Part shown: positions 1-9,850 of the stretch, piece after piece
How the letters are laid out: each line of letters opens with the position of its first letter
Position numbering within the stretch: position 1 is the stretch's first letter
Origin: Oscheius onirici
Lineage: Eukaryota; Nematoda; Chromadorea; Rhabditida; Rhabditidae
Direction: 5' to 3'
DNA length: 64,000 nt
Assembly: GCA_932521025.1 (NCBI GenBank)
Contig: OW051468.1
Span: 9,238,064-9,302,063 of the forward strand
Translations under genes and position numbers: made by a program
Notes under the pieces: generated by a model
What the model was told of the DNA's origin: nothing
Databases searched by the model: none
What the model saw: the letters and a program-made list of their open reading frames with translations, nothing else

Positions 1-3000
1 TACGATCTCTGGAGACAGCTGGGAAGCACCGCGAAGAACGTCGACAAACTGCCGATCCCCCAGAGGGAGAAGAATGTTCTCCGATCTTTGGACCATCACA
101 TAGTCCGGGTACTTTTCTTCCTAACTTCATTGTATTTTTCATTCGTTTCAGAGTCGAATACCCCGACCAGACGATCTCTGTAATTTTGTCTGTAACGTGA
201 ACGAGGCGAGGTGCTTTTGCACGATTCGACCGCTGAGGACGGGCAGTCATTCCTATGTCCTCTGTATGGAGCATCTGGGAGGACTGGTTCCCCTTTTGAT
301 AGGTAAAGTGACTTCTTAAAGCATACTGTTAGTTTAGGACGACAAGTGAATCGCTTTCTGCCCCAGTTCCACATTTCCATCCATCCACAGTCACCGTTCC
401 ATCACCACCATCCAGCCGGGTCTTCGGCACAAGTTGGTCAGTTCTTAAAGTTATTTATGAGTGAGAGGAAACTGGCTTATCAGTTGTCCAAAGTTATCAG
501 AAACTTTTTTTTTTAGAATTTTGAAAGAATTGTATTTTTGGGAAACTTCAAATTCTCACGTCATTGCCTCCACAAAACACTCTTATCGAACTAAAAAAGT
601 ATACAATTTCTATTGATTCGATTATCTTCCCATTTTCCTTCTCGACCATCACGCGGTGGTCTCGCGAGAGGGAAACCGGTCTCCCTGTGGCAGAAAGGAG
701 AGAGAGACACTGAGCTGACTGGACAATAACTGAAACTTTAAAACTAAACAAGTCCATTACTGTGTAGATTAAAGTACAATCTGTTTTTTTACGAAGGGGA
801 AGGTATCTTTAAGACTTTGGTCAAAGTGAAAACACATTTTTTCGTCGTATTCTCGTACTAAACCTAAAATCAGAGGTTCGGGCTTTAGACCAAGATTTCA
901 ACATGACCAAAGAATTTTTGAGCTTTACGATGTTCTGCAAGGTTGTAGAGCCGATGAAATCCTACAACTACAGAGATTTGAGATTTCTTCTTCGTCCCGA
1001 ATTCAGAGCGGGGGAGGCTGCAGTTACCTTCCCTATTTGTTTGCATAGACGGGACTATTTTTTTGCCATCAAAATATATCATCGGGAGTAAAGTTTATTG
1101 GGTTCCCATTCTCTCCTTCCCGTCTCTTTTTCTGGCGCCACATAGCAACGGAGATTGAGAAGCTGGAGAGCCGAAGGGGAAAGGTGGCGCCGCTGACGAC
1201 ACGGGGGAGCACGGACGCGTAAATAAAAGGATTGACAGTTTGAAAAAAAGAGACTGACTTTTCAGAAGACATCTCAATTACACCGAGGGCGTCGACTGGA
1301 AGGAATTCTTTATGGCGGAGGAGCAAGAGACAGATCAGGGCTTTGATGTCAAGGTAAGAGAAAGTCTTACAAAAAGACTACAGTAACCAAAAATCCCCCT
1401 CCCCGCGGGACCCTCATGCACGTCTTTGGGCAGCCTAACAGCCATTTTTAGAATAAAAATTGAATTGCTGTTAGGCTGCCGAAAGGTTCGCCGCGGGGAA
1501 AACATTGGATTCTTTTTTGAACGGACTAATAAGGAGAAGCTAGGGCCGGTTAGCTACCACCTTAGAGCCTCGATCTGCTGGTTAGGCAAGAGCGAGAGCT
1601 GAATCACTAGAAAAACACGAGGTTTTCTTCAAATAAACTTTATTTCGATTTGGGACTAAGATGTCCAACAAAAATGAGCGATAAATAAAAAGACAACGGG
1701 TTGAGGAGAGCTCAACACCACTGACTGAAAAAAAATTCAAGACAGCAATTCAAAGCAGCGACGAGCGCGGATTACGGTATGTGGACGGGCGGGAAGTTTG
1801 AATATAGGAAAGAAGGTGGAAAGAGGGTGCAAAAGAGATATGGGCAGATGGTATCACGATAGGGGTTGTTACAATACAAAACGACTTTCAGACATGTGAG
1901 GGCAGCTCGTCCAGACACTCGTCTCGTCCAAGTCAATTCGAACATCTGGTGTACGCGCTTCAACATAACCTCGCTGAGTACACAACACCTCCCCAATTTC
2001 CTCGGTCAAGTCGTCTACAAGACCAGCGTCCTGCATCTGCAGCCGCGACAAATGACCATCGACTTGGCTGTCCTCTCTCCAAACGTGAAAGAGGTCGAGG
2101 AGAGGAGACGTCCTTCAGTCTGTCCGTCACCGTGTTCCAGCGAGGACACGGTGGAAGAACAGTCAGTAAAGACGGCGGATGGCTTGACAAAAGAAGAGCG
2201 TGCCTTTTTTGACAAAGTCGTTAGCGAATGCACCTCGCTAAGAGCGGCCATCACATCGACGGGCTTGGATAGCGTTACGCCGAGTATAGCCACGTCACAG
2301 GTAACCTTTTTTTGCTTTGAAACAATGAATTTTTAAGGTTTCCGCCTCCAAAGACTCTCCAGCAAGAAAAGTCGAATCGAGACAGGGAGAAGTTGATCTT
2401 TCTTTGAGTACGACCAGCACTTGGCAGGATGAGATTGACTCCTTGGATTTTATTGGTTCGCTTTTTTTGTGATTCAACTAAAGAATGGAGTTTTAGATGG
2501 AGACGATGGGGAGTATCTTGTTCCTTCAACATCAAGATCTGAACCCGCGACATCTGGAGCCACTCCTGAACTGACAAGGATACACCTTGTTCCGTCAAAG
2601 TGTATGTCGGTCGAGACGGAAAGAGAACTGTTCAAAGGCGACTTGGACAAAGTGGCCAAGATTGCCGGTCAGCTCAGTAAAGGATGCAATTACAACGTGA
2701 GTCTTTTTTATTTCAATTTCCCGCCTTTTGACAGTAATCTCAGTGCTCGATTAACAAAAGGGATAAAGGCGGCTGGAAGAGTCGCTCGCTTTTCCGCATG
2801 GCGCAGTGGCTAAGAGGACTGCGAATCTGAGCATCAGTCCAGTTCAATCCTCCCTCGCGTAAAAATTCTTTTGCATTTTTTGTAAACACGCCAAATTTCT
2901 TTTAGAAACGGGATCGAGCATCTATTGCCAAGATGCGCTCCCAGATGAAGGAGCTGTTGAAGCGGGTCAACGAGATTGAGAAGAAGGTGACAACGGACGA

Positions 3001-3377
3001 CGTCCGTGTAGAAGTCCGTCAGCTGATGAGCACATTGAAGGAGATCAAAGCTGCTCTGGGAGAAGGTGAACCCGGCGAGAAGCTAAGGAAACGGGTGTTG
3101 ACGATGCACAACAAGACGCCGTTCTGGAATGAACAGAACCAGGTCTATCAGCTGGATTTTGGTGGGAGAGTCACCCAAGAATCGGCCAAGAACTTTCAGG
3201 TATGTTTAAAGGACTGTCTCTTAAAAGAGTTTTCTTTAGGTGGAACACGACGGAAAGCAAGTTCTACAATTTGGCCGAATCGATGGCGGAGCCTATACTC
3301 TCGACTTCAAGGCTCCCTTCTCAGCTAGTCAGGCCTTTGCCGTCGCTCTGGCCAGCATCACCCAAAGACTCAAATAG
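1..3377 (+). CDS. Tubby-like protein, TULP4 (TUSP) type, 5' truncated
   Basis: Eight exons (1-108, 152-302, 1266-1353, 1892-2300, 2338-2455, 2497-2696, 2906-3199, 3240-3377) join in phase into 501 residues plus stop; the N-terminus lies before the window. The last 70 residues are the end of a tubby domain ([53 protein letters not shown]). The [10 protein letters not shown] and [15 protein letters not shown] segments are its earlier strands, separated by a roughly 300-residue insert, an arrangement known from TULP4. TULP4 proteins also carry N-terminal WD40 repeats and a SOCS box linked to ubiquitin ligase recruitment; those would be upstream and are not visible. The exon at 152-302 (cysteine-rich, [16 protein letters not shown]) may be the SOCS-side region. 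The 963-bp intron 303-1265 and the 538-bp intron 1354-1891 carry repeats. Confidence 0.85.
925..985. repeat. Diverged palindromic element, family B
   Basis: GATGTTCTGCAAGGTTGTAG followed by an imperfect inverted copy (CCTACAACTACAG). It resembles the family B palindromes at 26.4, 33.1, 47.3 and 62.7 kb and lies in an intron of the tubby gene. Confidence 0.5.
1379..1500. repeat. Palindromic MITE-like element, family C
   Basis: Starts with CTACAGTAACC and has inner arms CAGCCTAACAGC and GCTGTTAGGCTG with CCCCGCGG / CCGCGGGG near the ends. It lies within the tubby-gene intron 1354-1891. The CTACAGTAACC end is shared with elements at 10.4, 35.8 and 45.1 kb. Confidence 0.65.
2796..2859 (+). repeat. 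tRNA-derived (Pol III box A/B) sequence
   Basis: A box-A-like TGGCGCAGTGGC (2799-2810) and box-B-like AGTTCAATCC (2841-2850) are spaced as in a tRNA. The ends do not pair into a good acceptor stem, so this reads as a tRNA pseudogene or SINE head. It lies inside the 2697-2905 intron of the tubby gene. Confidence 0.5.
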
Positions 3378-3585
3378 TCCTCTCGCCCAGTGATTTAAAA
3401 CATTCCTTGTGCACACACTTCTTTCCACTAATTGCGGTTGTTTCCTCGTCTTTATCGAAAAAATAGCTCTCTGGCTGGTATCCCCCGATTCCTTCCCCCC
3501 CCTTTTTTTTGCGATTTCCGCGCATAATGCAACTTCATGTGATAGACCCCCAAAAGTTGTAAATATCCTCCAAAAAAAGTTATCC

Positions 3586-3591
3586 AATAAA
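3586..3591 (+). terminator. AATAAA polyadenylation signal of the tubby gene
   Basis: AATAAA 209 bp after the stop. A pyrimidine-rich 3' splice site ending at 3654 follows 63 bp later, just before the next gene's ATG at 3720, which is the spacing expected inside a nematode operon. Confidence 0.6.
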
Positions 3592-3719
3592 TTTCTAAAA
3601 CTATCCACTTTTTGTTAGTTTTCTTGGCTGATTAACCTTTGTCTCTTGTTGCAGTTTTGACCCGATATCGATCGTCTTGATAGCGGCAGCTAGTTGGCCA
3701 ACAATCTTTTTGGAAAAAC

Positions 3720-5416
3720 ATGCCAGTTGCAGTCATCACAGGTTAGTTGATACTTTTTATATTTTCCATTTTCTGGAGGTTCAATTCGACTAGCTTCCTC
3801 CGAAGTGGCTGCGGATTTGTCCCGGATGTTTTAGCTTCTTGGAGGAAAAATAAATGAGACTTTTTTAGGAGCCAGTTCCGGAATCGGTCGTGCTACGGCC
3901 CTTCTCTTCGCCAAGAAAAAGTTCCAGCTCTCGTTGACCGGTAGAAATTTGCCAGCACTTCAAGAAGTCGCCAAGGAATGCATCTCAGCTGGAATCTCTG
4001 AATCTGACGTTAATTTCTTCAAAAAATCTCACTCATTTCTCTCTAGATTTGTCTAACTCCCGTAGATCTTCGAGCTTCAGATGCTCCCCAAACTATCATC
4101 GGGAACACGATCCACCAGTTTTCCAAGATTGATACATTGGCAAGTTTTGCGCTGTGTAACAGAAAGAGTAGGTTTGCAGATCAATTCAGCGGGAATTCTC
4201 AAAGGCGGAGCTGTTGTAGACTGTGGAATGGACGTCTACGATGACCTGTTCGATGTAAATGTTAAGAGTGTGGTCCGCTTGACGAAACAGGCTCTTCCAC
4301 ACATTGTCGAGTCTAAGGGAACTGTTGTCAACGTTAGCAGCATCAATGGACCGTGTCCGGTAAGAACAAGCTTCTCGGTTATAAAAAAAGGAATGACTGA
4401 AAATTGTTGTTTAAATATGATCGGGAAGAGAGACTCTCAAAAGTGACTGTCAAACAGTGGTCGGGATCCAAACTGTCTGGATACGACTGGATTAGTATGA
4501 ATCATGTCAGTGAACTGGAGAGTCAGAAACGAGGCATAACTGTCCATGTTCCTAGTGTCCTTAAATTAGAAGCGTCTCCTTTTACCGTAACGGTACCCAA
4601 CGTATCCACGATACTTCAGCTTCGATTCGAAAAGTAGAGTCATGAGACGAGTCGAGTCGAGGCTCAAATAGACTCGGGCTACCGAAGTACACTATCCAGT
4701 ATGGTCTGTTCAAAAAAGACGGGGGATTAACGTAAAATTTTAGCTCTTCCCCTCGAGACCTATTTAGCACGTAAAAATTGGATACTCAGCCAACAAATTA
4801 CACCTTTAGCTGCGTATCTTTCAAATTTGTTGGCTGAATATCCAACTTTTGCGTACTAAGTGGGTCTCGAAGGGAATAGCTAAAATCTTACGGTAATCCC
4901 TCTTCTTTTTGAACAGACCATGTCCTGTTGCCAGAATAACTCAAAACTGGACTCTTCTTCTCCATAAGCATAAACTGGACTGTTTAGAAACTGTCAGGCT
5001 TCCTTACAAATTTTCTGGGATCCATCATAAAAAGTAAAAAAAAATTCCAGTTCCCATTCGTCACGTACTACTGCATGTCAAAGGCAGCTTTGGACCAGTT
5101 TACCAAATGTCTAGCTCTGGAAATGGCTCCTGTCGGAGTTCGAGTAAACTCGGTCAATCCCGGTGTCACTGTGACCAATCTTCACCGGCGGGGAGGTCAA
5201 GATGAGGAGACGTACAAAGCGGTAAAATTATTGATTTCTCTCCCAAAAACTTTTCAGTTCTTGGAAAGAAGCAAAACGACTCATGCTCTTGGCAGGCCAG
5301 CACAGGCTTTGGAAGTCGCCGAAGCCGTTTGGTTCTTGGCCTCCAGTCAGAGCTCATTCACAACGGGACAATTGCTTCGGGTTGACGGTGGCAGAGGTCT
5401 TATGCATCCCCGATAA
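3720..5416 (+). CDS. Short-chain dehydrogenase/reductase (copy 1)
   Basis: Six exons (3720-3741, 3869-4008, 4047-4139, 4180-4359, 5051-5221, 5258-5416) give 254 residues in one phase. Rossmann motif TGASSGIGR at the N-terminus, NSAG, the active-site serine in VNVSSINGP, and YCMSK as the catalytic YxxxK. The C-terminus is DGGRGLMHPR, like classical FabG-type SDRs of ecdysozoans. It should be an NAD(P)H-dependent oxidoreductase; the substrate cannot be told. Intron 4140-4179 begins with GC rather than GT; the paralogue next door confirms the junction (IDTL joined to INSAGIL). Intron 4360-5050 holds a 219-bp palindromic element. Only 97 bp separate it from copy 2. Confidence 0.92.
4702..4920. 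repeat. Palindromic MITE-like element, family A
   Basis: Terminal inverted repeats TGGTCTGTTCAAAA / TTTTTGAACAGACCA enclose two nearly complementary arms, with GGATACTCAGCCAAC on one and GTTGGCTGAATATCC on the other. It sits in an intron of SDR copy 1. Related copies occur at 15.7, 38.3 and 56.5 kb. There is no transposase coding sequence, so it is non-autonomous. Confidence 0.8.
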
Positions 5417-5512
5417 AAACAATATTAATTGCTGTTGTTTCTTTCTGACTGGGATCTCCCCCTTCTCTTTCTTTTAGTCTTCGATCGACCTCTAAAAAGT
5501 TTCAGCAAAGAA

Positions 5513-7411
5513 ATGAAGGTAGCAGTGGTGACTGGAGCCTCTTCTGGAATTGGCCGTGGAGCTGCCATTCGACTGGCCAAAGAGGGCTACAGTTTGGTCG
5601 TCTGTGGAAGAAACAGCGACGAGCTTCAGAGTCTCTGGAAAGAGTGTGTGGAGACGGGTGGCGTTGAGGGAGAACAGGTAAATTTTATACAGTAACCCAC
5701 TAGCATCGGTAAGCCGAAGCCGTCAGATCGTTGAAAGCGCAACTCTCTCTTAAATCAGTAGGATTTGGGCAGCATGAGACTCCACCGCAGTCCGGAAGGA
5801 CTGGTCCTGCCGTGACACAGCGTCCATTGCAGCCTGGCTGACTACAGATGACGACGCATTCGCCGCCAGTGTTGAGCGAACTGATTATGCCGGTCCATTG
5901 GTCGGGAAGGGTGAAACAGACGTCCCGCAGAACGTCGAAACTCACAGAATTTCCTATAATTTACAGTTAAGAGAGAAAGAATGAGACTTACCGCTCTGAC
6001 CGACATTCTCATAGGCAATAATTTTGATTGAAGCAGCAAGTTTTAGCAGTAGAAACAGTAATGGGAACAGCATAGCAACTGACTTCTACCAACTGGTCAG
6101 ATTATTTCAACCCAGTCGCTAAGCTTCAAATTACAATAATGTTATTGGAATTCTTGCAAAATTTAACACAAACGGACGGAGGCTGCCTTATCATTAAAAT
6201 TGCAACTTTCTCGCAAATCACTGTGGTTCGGACAGAACCAGCTTCCGTCACAGTCCTGATTCGGTGGTCCCACATAGACACAATGTCCGTTACAGTAAGG
6301 ATGGTCGCAGAATACGGTACAAAATCCTCCATTGTTCACTGAACTGATTATTCCGACCCATTCGTCGGGAAGCTGCTGACAGCGGTCTGGGTCCAGGGTG
6401 AAGGAGGTACTGTTTCTTGAAAATTCCAGCTTATAAAAGGATAAAAGTGATCAATCCTTTGGCAAGAGAATCTTGTGAATAGTAGAGGTAGAATTAGTAA
6501 AACGAACATAACTGCAGACGGGGAAAATTTTACGCGGCACTGTTTTTTTCGCCGCTTTGTGGATTAGGCAGAATAAATCAAGTAAAGCTTAACAAAACGT
6601 AATCTTGTTGTGTAGCAAATTTGCAGAAAAAATAGGAAAAATTATATTTCCAGATCGCCATCGTTGTCGGAGACGTATGTCACGAAGACGTCATTCAGAA
6701 CATTATCCACACGGCCATCAACACCTTCGGACAAATCGATACCCTCATCAATTCCGCGGGAATTCTCAAGTCGGGGCCAGTTCTCGAAGCTCCGATCGAA
6801 GACTACGATGCCATCATGGAAGTCAACGTCAGGAGCATTATTCGCCTGACCAAGGCCGCTCTGCCGCACATTATCAAGACAAAAGGAACTGTCGTGAATG
6901 TTTCGAGCATCACTGGACCTTGTCCAGTAAGTCAACGATTTTTCAGCATGTCTCGTTAGCTCTGTTACTGGCACCAGGTCCAATCCGACTGGTTTTTACA
7001 GATCCTGCGTCTGAACCAAGGAAATATAGTAGAATATTTCAGTTCCCCGGAGTGACCTACTACTGCATGACCAAGGCCGCTTTGGACCAGTTCACCAAGT
7101 GTCTCGCTCTTGAAATGGCCCCCAATAGTGTCCGTGTCAATGCTGTCTGGTAAGATTCATAAGATTCCTCTCAACAAAACACTTCTAGTCCTGGAGTGAT
7201 TGTAACCAACGTGCACAAACGTGCCGGAATGGACGAGGAAGCCTATGCTGCCTTTTTGGAGAAGGGCAAATCGACTCATGCATTGGGAAGAGTCGGTCAA
7301 GTGGAGGAAGTTGCCGAAGCTATCCTGTTCCTGGCAACTGAGAGAAGCTCCTTCACTACCGGAGAACTGCTCCGTGTTGATGGAGGACGCGGAATTATGC
7401 ATCCTCGTTGA
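5513..7411 (+). CDS. Short-chain dehydrogenase/reductase (copy 2)
   Basis: Four exons (5513-5677, 6654-6926, 7043-7149, 7189-7411) encode 255 residues. Same motifs as copy 1: TGASSGIGR near the start, NSAG, VNVSSITGP, YCMTK as YxxxK, and DGGRGIMHPR at the end. The pair is a tandem duplication that has diverged in sequence and intron positions; copy 2 lacks two of copy 1's introns. The start at 5513 follows a CTTTTAG splice site at about 5476 and lies 97 bp after the copy 1 stop, so downstream (SL2-like) trans-splicing in an operon is plausible. The 976-bp first intron contains two antisense genes. Confidence 0.92.
5700..6073 (-). CDS. Secreted cysteine-rich protein, beta/gamma-crystallin-like
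   Basis: Two exons (6073-5992 and 5953-5700) join in phase to 111 residues. A hydrophobic signal peptide (MLFPLLFLLLKLAASI) is followed by IKIIAYENVGQSGNSVSFDV, a tryptophan and IISSLNTGGECVVIC, which resembles one Greek-key motif of the beta/gamma-crystallin fold; 10 cysteines suggest an extracellular disulfide-rich domain. The fold call is inference from pattern. The whole gene lies antisense inside the first intron of SDR copy 2, with a frameshifted relative directly beside it. Confidence 0.75.
6163..6509 (-). pseudogene. Second crystallin-like cysteine-rich gene, frameshifted and intronless
   Basis: From about 6430 down to the stop at 6163 the protein aligns with the neighbouring gene (DEWVGIISSVNNGG, then SDLRESCNFNDKAAS and a final cysteine). 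Upstream an ATG at 6509 opens a hydrophobic leader (MFVLLILPLLFTRFSC). The two parts are one base out of phase in a short A-run near 6413-6420, and no GT donor lies between them. The simplest reading is loss of the intron that its neighbour has plus a one-base deletion. A sequencing error at the homopolymer is the alternative, in which case the gene is intact. Confidence 0.6.
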
Positions 7412-7461
7412 AAACTGTAGTAAACTTTCTGATTCACAAACATTTTATGCTCGAAATTGTA

Positions 7462-9222
7462 TCAATTGGGAATTGGCAGCAACTGGATAGTGATAGGACG
7501 CTCCCAGAAACCGAGATCGTAAGCTACTGTAGTTGGGCGTTGTGGATAAGGCCAGACGGCCGAAGATATCCCTTTCCCGTATTGCACTGCCGACGTAAAA
7601 TAAGCAGAATCTTTTCCATAAAACCAGCTGTCATCCCCACATCGGTTGTCAACTAGGATGTTGAACCTTTGGCCGCAGTCAATATTGCTGGACCATTTCA
7701 TCCAATTTGAGTTGTATGCAGCCCTAAAAATGAATTTGAAAGAGCATAACAATGAAACAGACTTCATGCATGCAGTATATTGACTAGCCTTCGAGCCAAG
7801 ATTGTTCGGTGCCCAGTAGCGAATCACGAAGACGTAAACCTTCCCGTCCCCATACTGCCAGACCGAATAGGGCTGATACCCTTGACCGGTTCTTTGAGGA
7901 CCGTTATAGCTAATACGATCATCGTATCCAATATAGTCATTGAGGCAATTTTGGTTGCTTACGACTACGCCAAAATTGTCCCTGAAAAGTTGCCATTCCC
8001 AGGGAAATAATAGAGTTTTACCATTGATAGTTGTCTTTAAGGTTACTCGTTATGCAATCTTTATATTGACTGTAAGGGGTTTTGCTGCTTCCAGTAACCT
8101 ATAAAACATTTCATCTGCAAGTAACTTCAAAAACCTAACACAAGCTGTGAAAATTCCAGGACCAACGACTTGCAAATATTCCGTTTCTTGTTTGATTCTC
8201 ATATTTATAGTGTTGTTGACCAAAGCGGAATAGATGTTATACATTCGGGAGAGCTCCCAATCTTCGGTAATGTTATAGTTGGGACCGTGTTCAACACCCA
8301 GGCAAAATGCTTGGACCATCATCTGAACCATTTTATGATAATAGAATAGGATCAAGTACCAGTTGGAATGTGCGAAACATGATGACGTCCTTGGTTGCCA
8401 TAAAAGAACTGTTACTGTATTGATTAGCCTTGATTTGAATCAACAACGTGTTGTCAGGACCGTAGAGACGATTACGAATTTTCTGAAAGCATCTGATACT
8501 GTTGATTTGGCATTTTAGACAAAGGGACTATTCAAAATGAATTATTTTCTATAAACCGCTGATTTTTTCCTGCCTTGTCTCCATCCTGATCCCTAGGGAA
8601 GGAACAACTGATTATATTGCCATACGGATACAAAAATGCAACGCATGTTCTCGCTATAATTTTGTTCATACCATCGCAATTTGCCAGGCGGTTTGTCTCA
8701 TGCATTCAAACTTCATGTTGCCGTAAGTCATATTATTTGGGTACTGGGTGTATGCTTGAACTTCTCCCCAGAGTATGGTGGTCGGATCGGATACGTCCTA
8801 AATCGTGCTATTAAAATATTTATGATAATAAAATTACAGATTCAAACTGTTTCCGGTCGATGAAGGCAGCCATTTGATCAAACCGAGTATTCATGTCGTT
8901 TTCTAGCTGGTCAAATCGGTTGTTGAGTTCGCTTAGAGCAGCCTTGAACTCGTGTTGCACTGAATAATTTCCATAGTTAGCAGTCCAGTTGCTCACTTTT
9001 GACGCCGTGATAATAGTGCAGGATTCCTCCAATGATGCCAAAAGCTTGGGACATATAGCTGTTGGAGGTGAGATACGGCACCGCGTTTAAGCCTGCTTGC
9101 TGTGCATTTCGGGCAGAAGCTAGTCCAGCATTAGCAACTTGAGCAGCATTCGTCCCGCGCTCATTTACTTCATCAGCTACACAGTCAAGAACTAGTAAAA
9201 GAAGAAGAGAGAGGATCTTCAT
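7462..9222 (-). CDS. Secreted protein of unrecognised family (copy 1 of tandem pair)
   Basis: Eight exons (9222-8997, 8959-8838, 8797-8672, 8482-8360, 8322-8140, 8098-8022, 7981-7763, 7723-7462), all phases checked, 445 residues. Signal peptide MKILSLLLLLVLDCVAD, an Ala-rich stretch, a hydrophobic segment (YMSQAFGIIGGILHYY), a short coiled coil (LNNRFDQLENDM), then a mixed middle domain (DPTTILWGEVQAY, RQTAWQIA, ATKDVIMFR) and a Tyr/Trp-rich C-terminal domain (GYQPYSVWQYGDGKVYVF, RYWAPN, GFWERPITIQLLPIPN). I recognise no family. Copy 2 at 9851-11597 has the same exon count and phases. The protein is probably extracellular; its function is unknown. Confidence 0.85.
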
Positions 9223-9235
9223 CTAAATATTAAAA

Positions 9236-9470
9236 TGTGTCTGTGGCGGACTCTGTCTGTTTGTCTGTCTGTCCATGGCCACGAGAATCGTCGTAGCAAG
9301 TCAAGAATTGACAGGATTAGGTAACAAGTCGAAATTGGACTCGGAGTTTTTACAGGCTTTGGTTTCTACTGTGTCAGAGGCAAGTAGAAAGCTGTAGAAA
9401 ACGGTAAAAACCAGTTAGAAAAGTTTGGCGCTACGACGCCGTCAGGCGGCGAAGCCGGCGGGTCCTGAAT
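9236..9470. repeat. Dispersed repeat with TGTCTGTTTG-rich start
   Basis: Contains GTGTCTGTGGCGGACTCTGT and TCTGTTTGTCTGTCTGTCC, then a GC-rich tail (GACGCCGTCAGGCGGCGAAG). The leading part recurs at about 28.28 and 36.82 kb, always with the same CTGTC/GTGTC phrase, so it is an interspersed element rather than a simple microsatellite. Confidence 0.5.
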
Positions 9471-9535
9471 TAAATCAGAAACTTGAGCAAAAGAGACCGT
9501 CGAAACAAGAAAACTGTTAGATTAACACGGACTGA

Positions 9536-9645
9536 TCCGTTATAAAGGGGAAGATTGTATAATCCTTGTCCTTGAAATAGAGGCATTCCGCAAATAAAAC
9601 TGTCCTAATCCCTGTAAACAAAGACAATTCTTATCGTGAACCGCT
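9536..9645 (-). promoter_or_regulatory. Conserved upstream block of secreted gene copy 1
   Basis: About 320-420 bp upstream of the ATG at 9222. It matches the block upstream of copy 2: TATA-like TTTATAA, ATTTCAAGGACA-type string, then GTAAACA (9614-9620) and CTTATCG (9630-9636). GTAAACA is the FOXO (DAF-16) core and TTATC a GATA-type core; the factor assignment is inference. Confidence 0.55.
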
Positions 9646-9817
9646 TGAATGCTTTCTCAAGAAAACGGAGCTGCCTGGAAATGAGTGATTCATGAAAAAT
9701 TGTATCACAAGCCAATGAAAACATAAGCTGTTATTTTTGACAGATTTGTTCCTTGACTAACATGAGAGAGCCGATGAGATGCGAGTTGTGAACGATGCTT
9801 ATTTCGTGTTGAAACAA

Positions 9818-9823
9818 TTTATT
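9818..9823 (-). terminator. AATAAA polyadenylation signal of secreted gene copy 2
   Basis: AATAAA on the minus strand, 28 bp beyond the stop codon at 9851. Confidence 0.6.
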
Positions 9824-9850
9824 TTGCCACTTGCTCAAAACAGAATGTTG

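Noticed and set aside
303-464. Possible terminal exon giving a stop at 462-464
   Set aside because: Would truncate the protein before the tubby domain; kept only as a conceivable alternative transcript.
1146-1218. Possible extra exon of the tubby gene with splice-like ends, reading [17 protein letters not shown]
   Set aside because: Including it shifts the following exon so that it no longer joins the tubby-domain frame; skipping it (302 to 1266) gives a consistent phase throughout.
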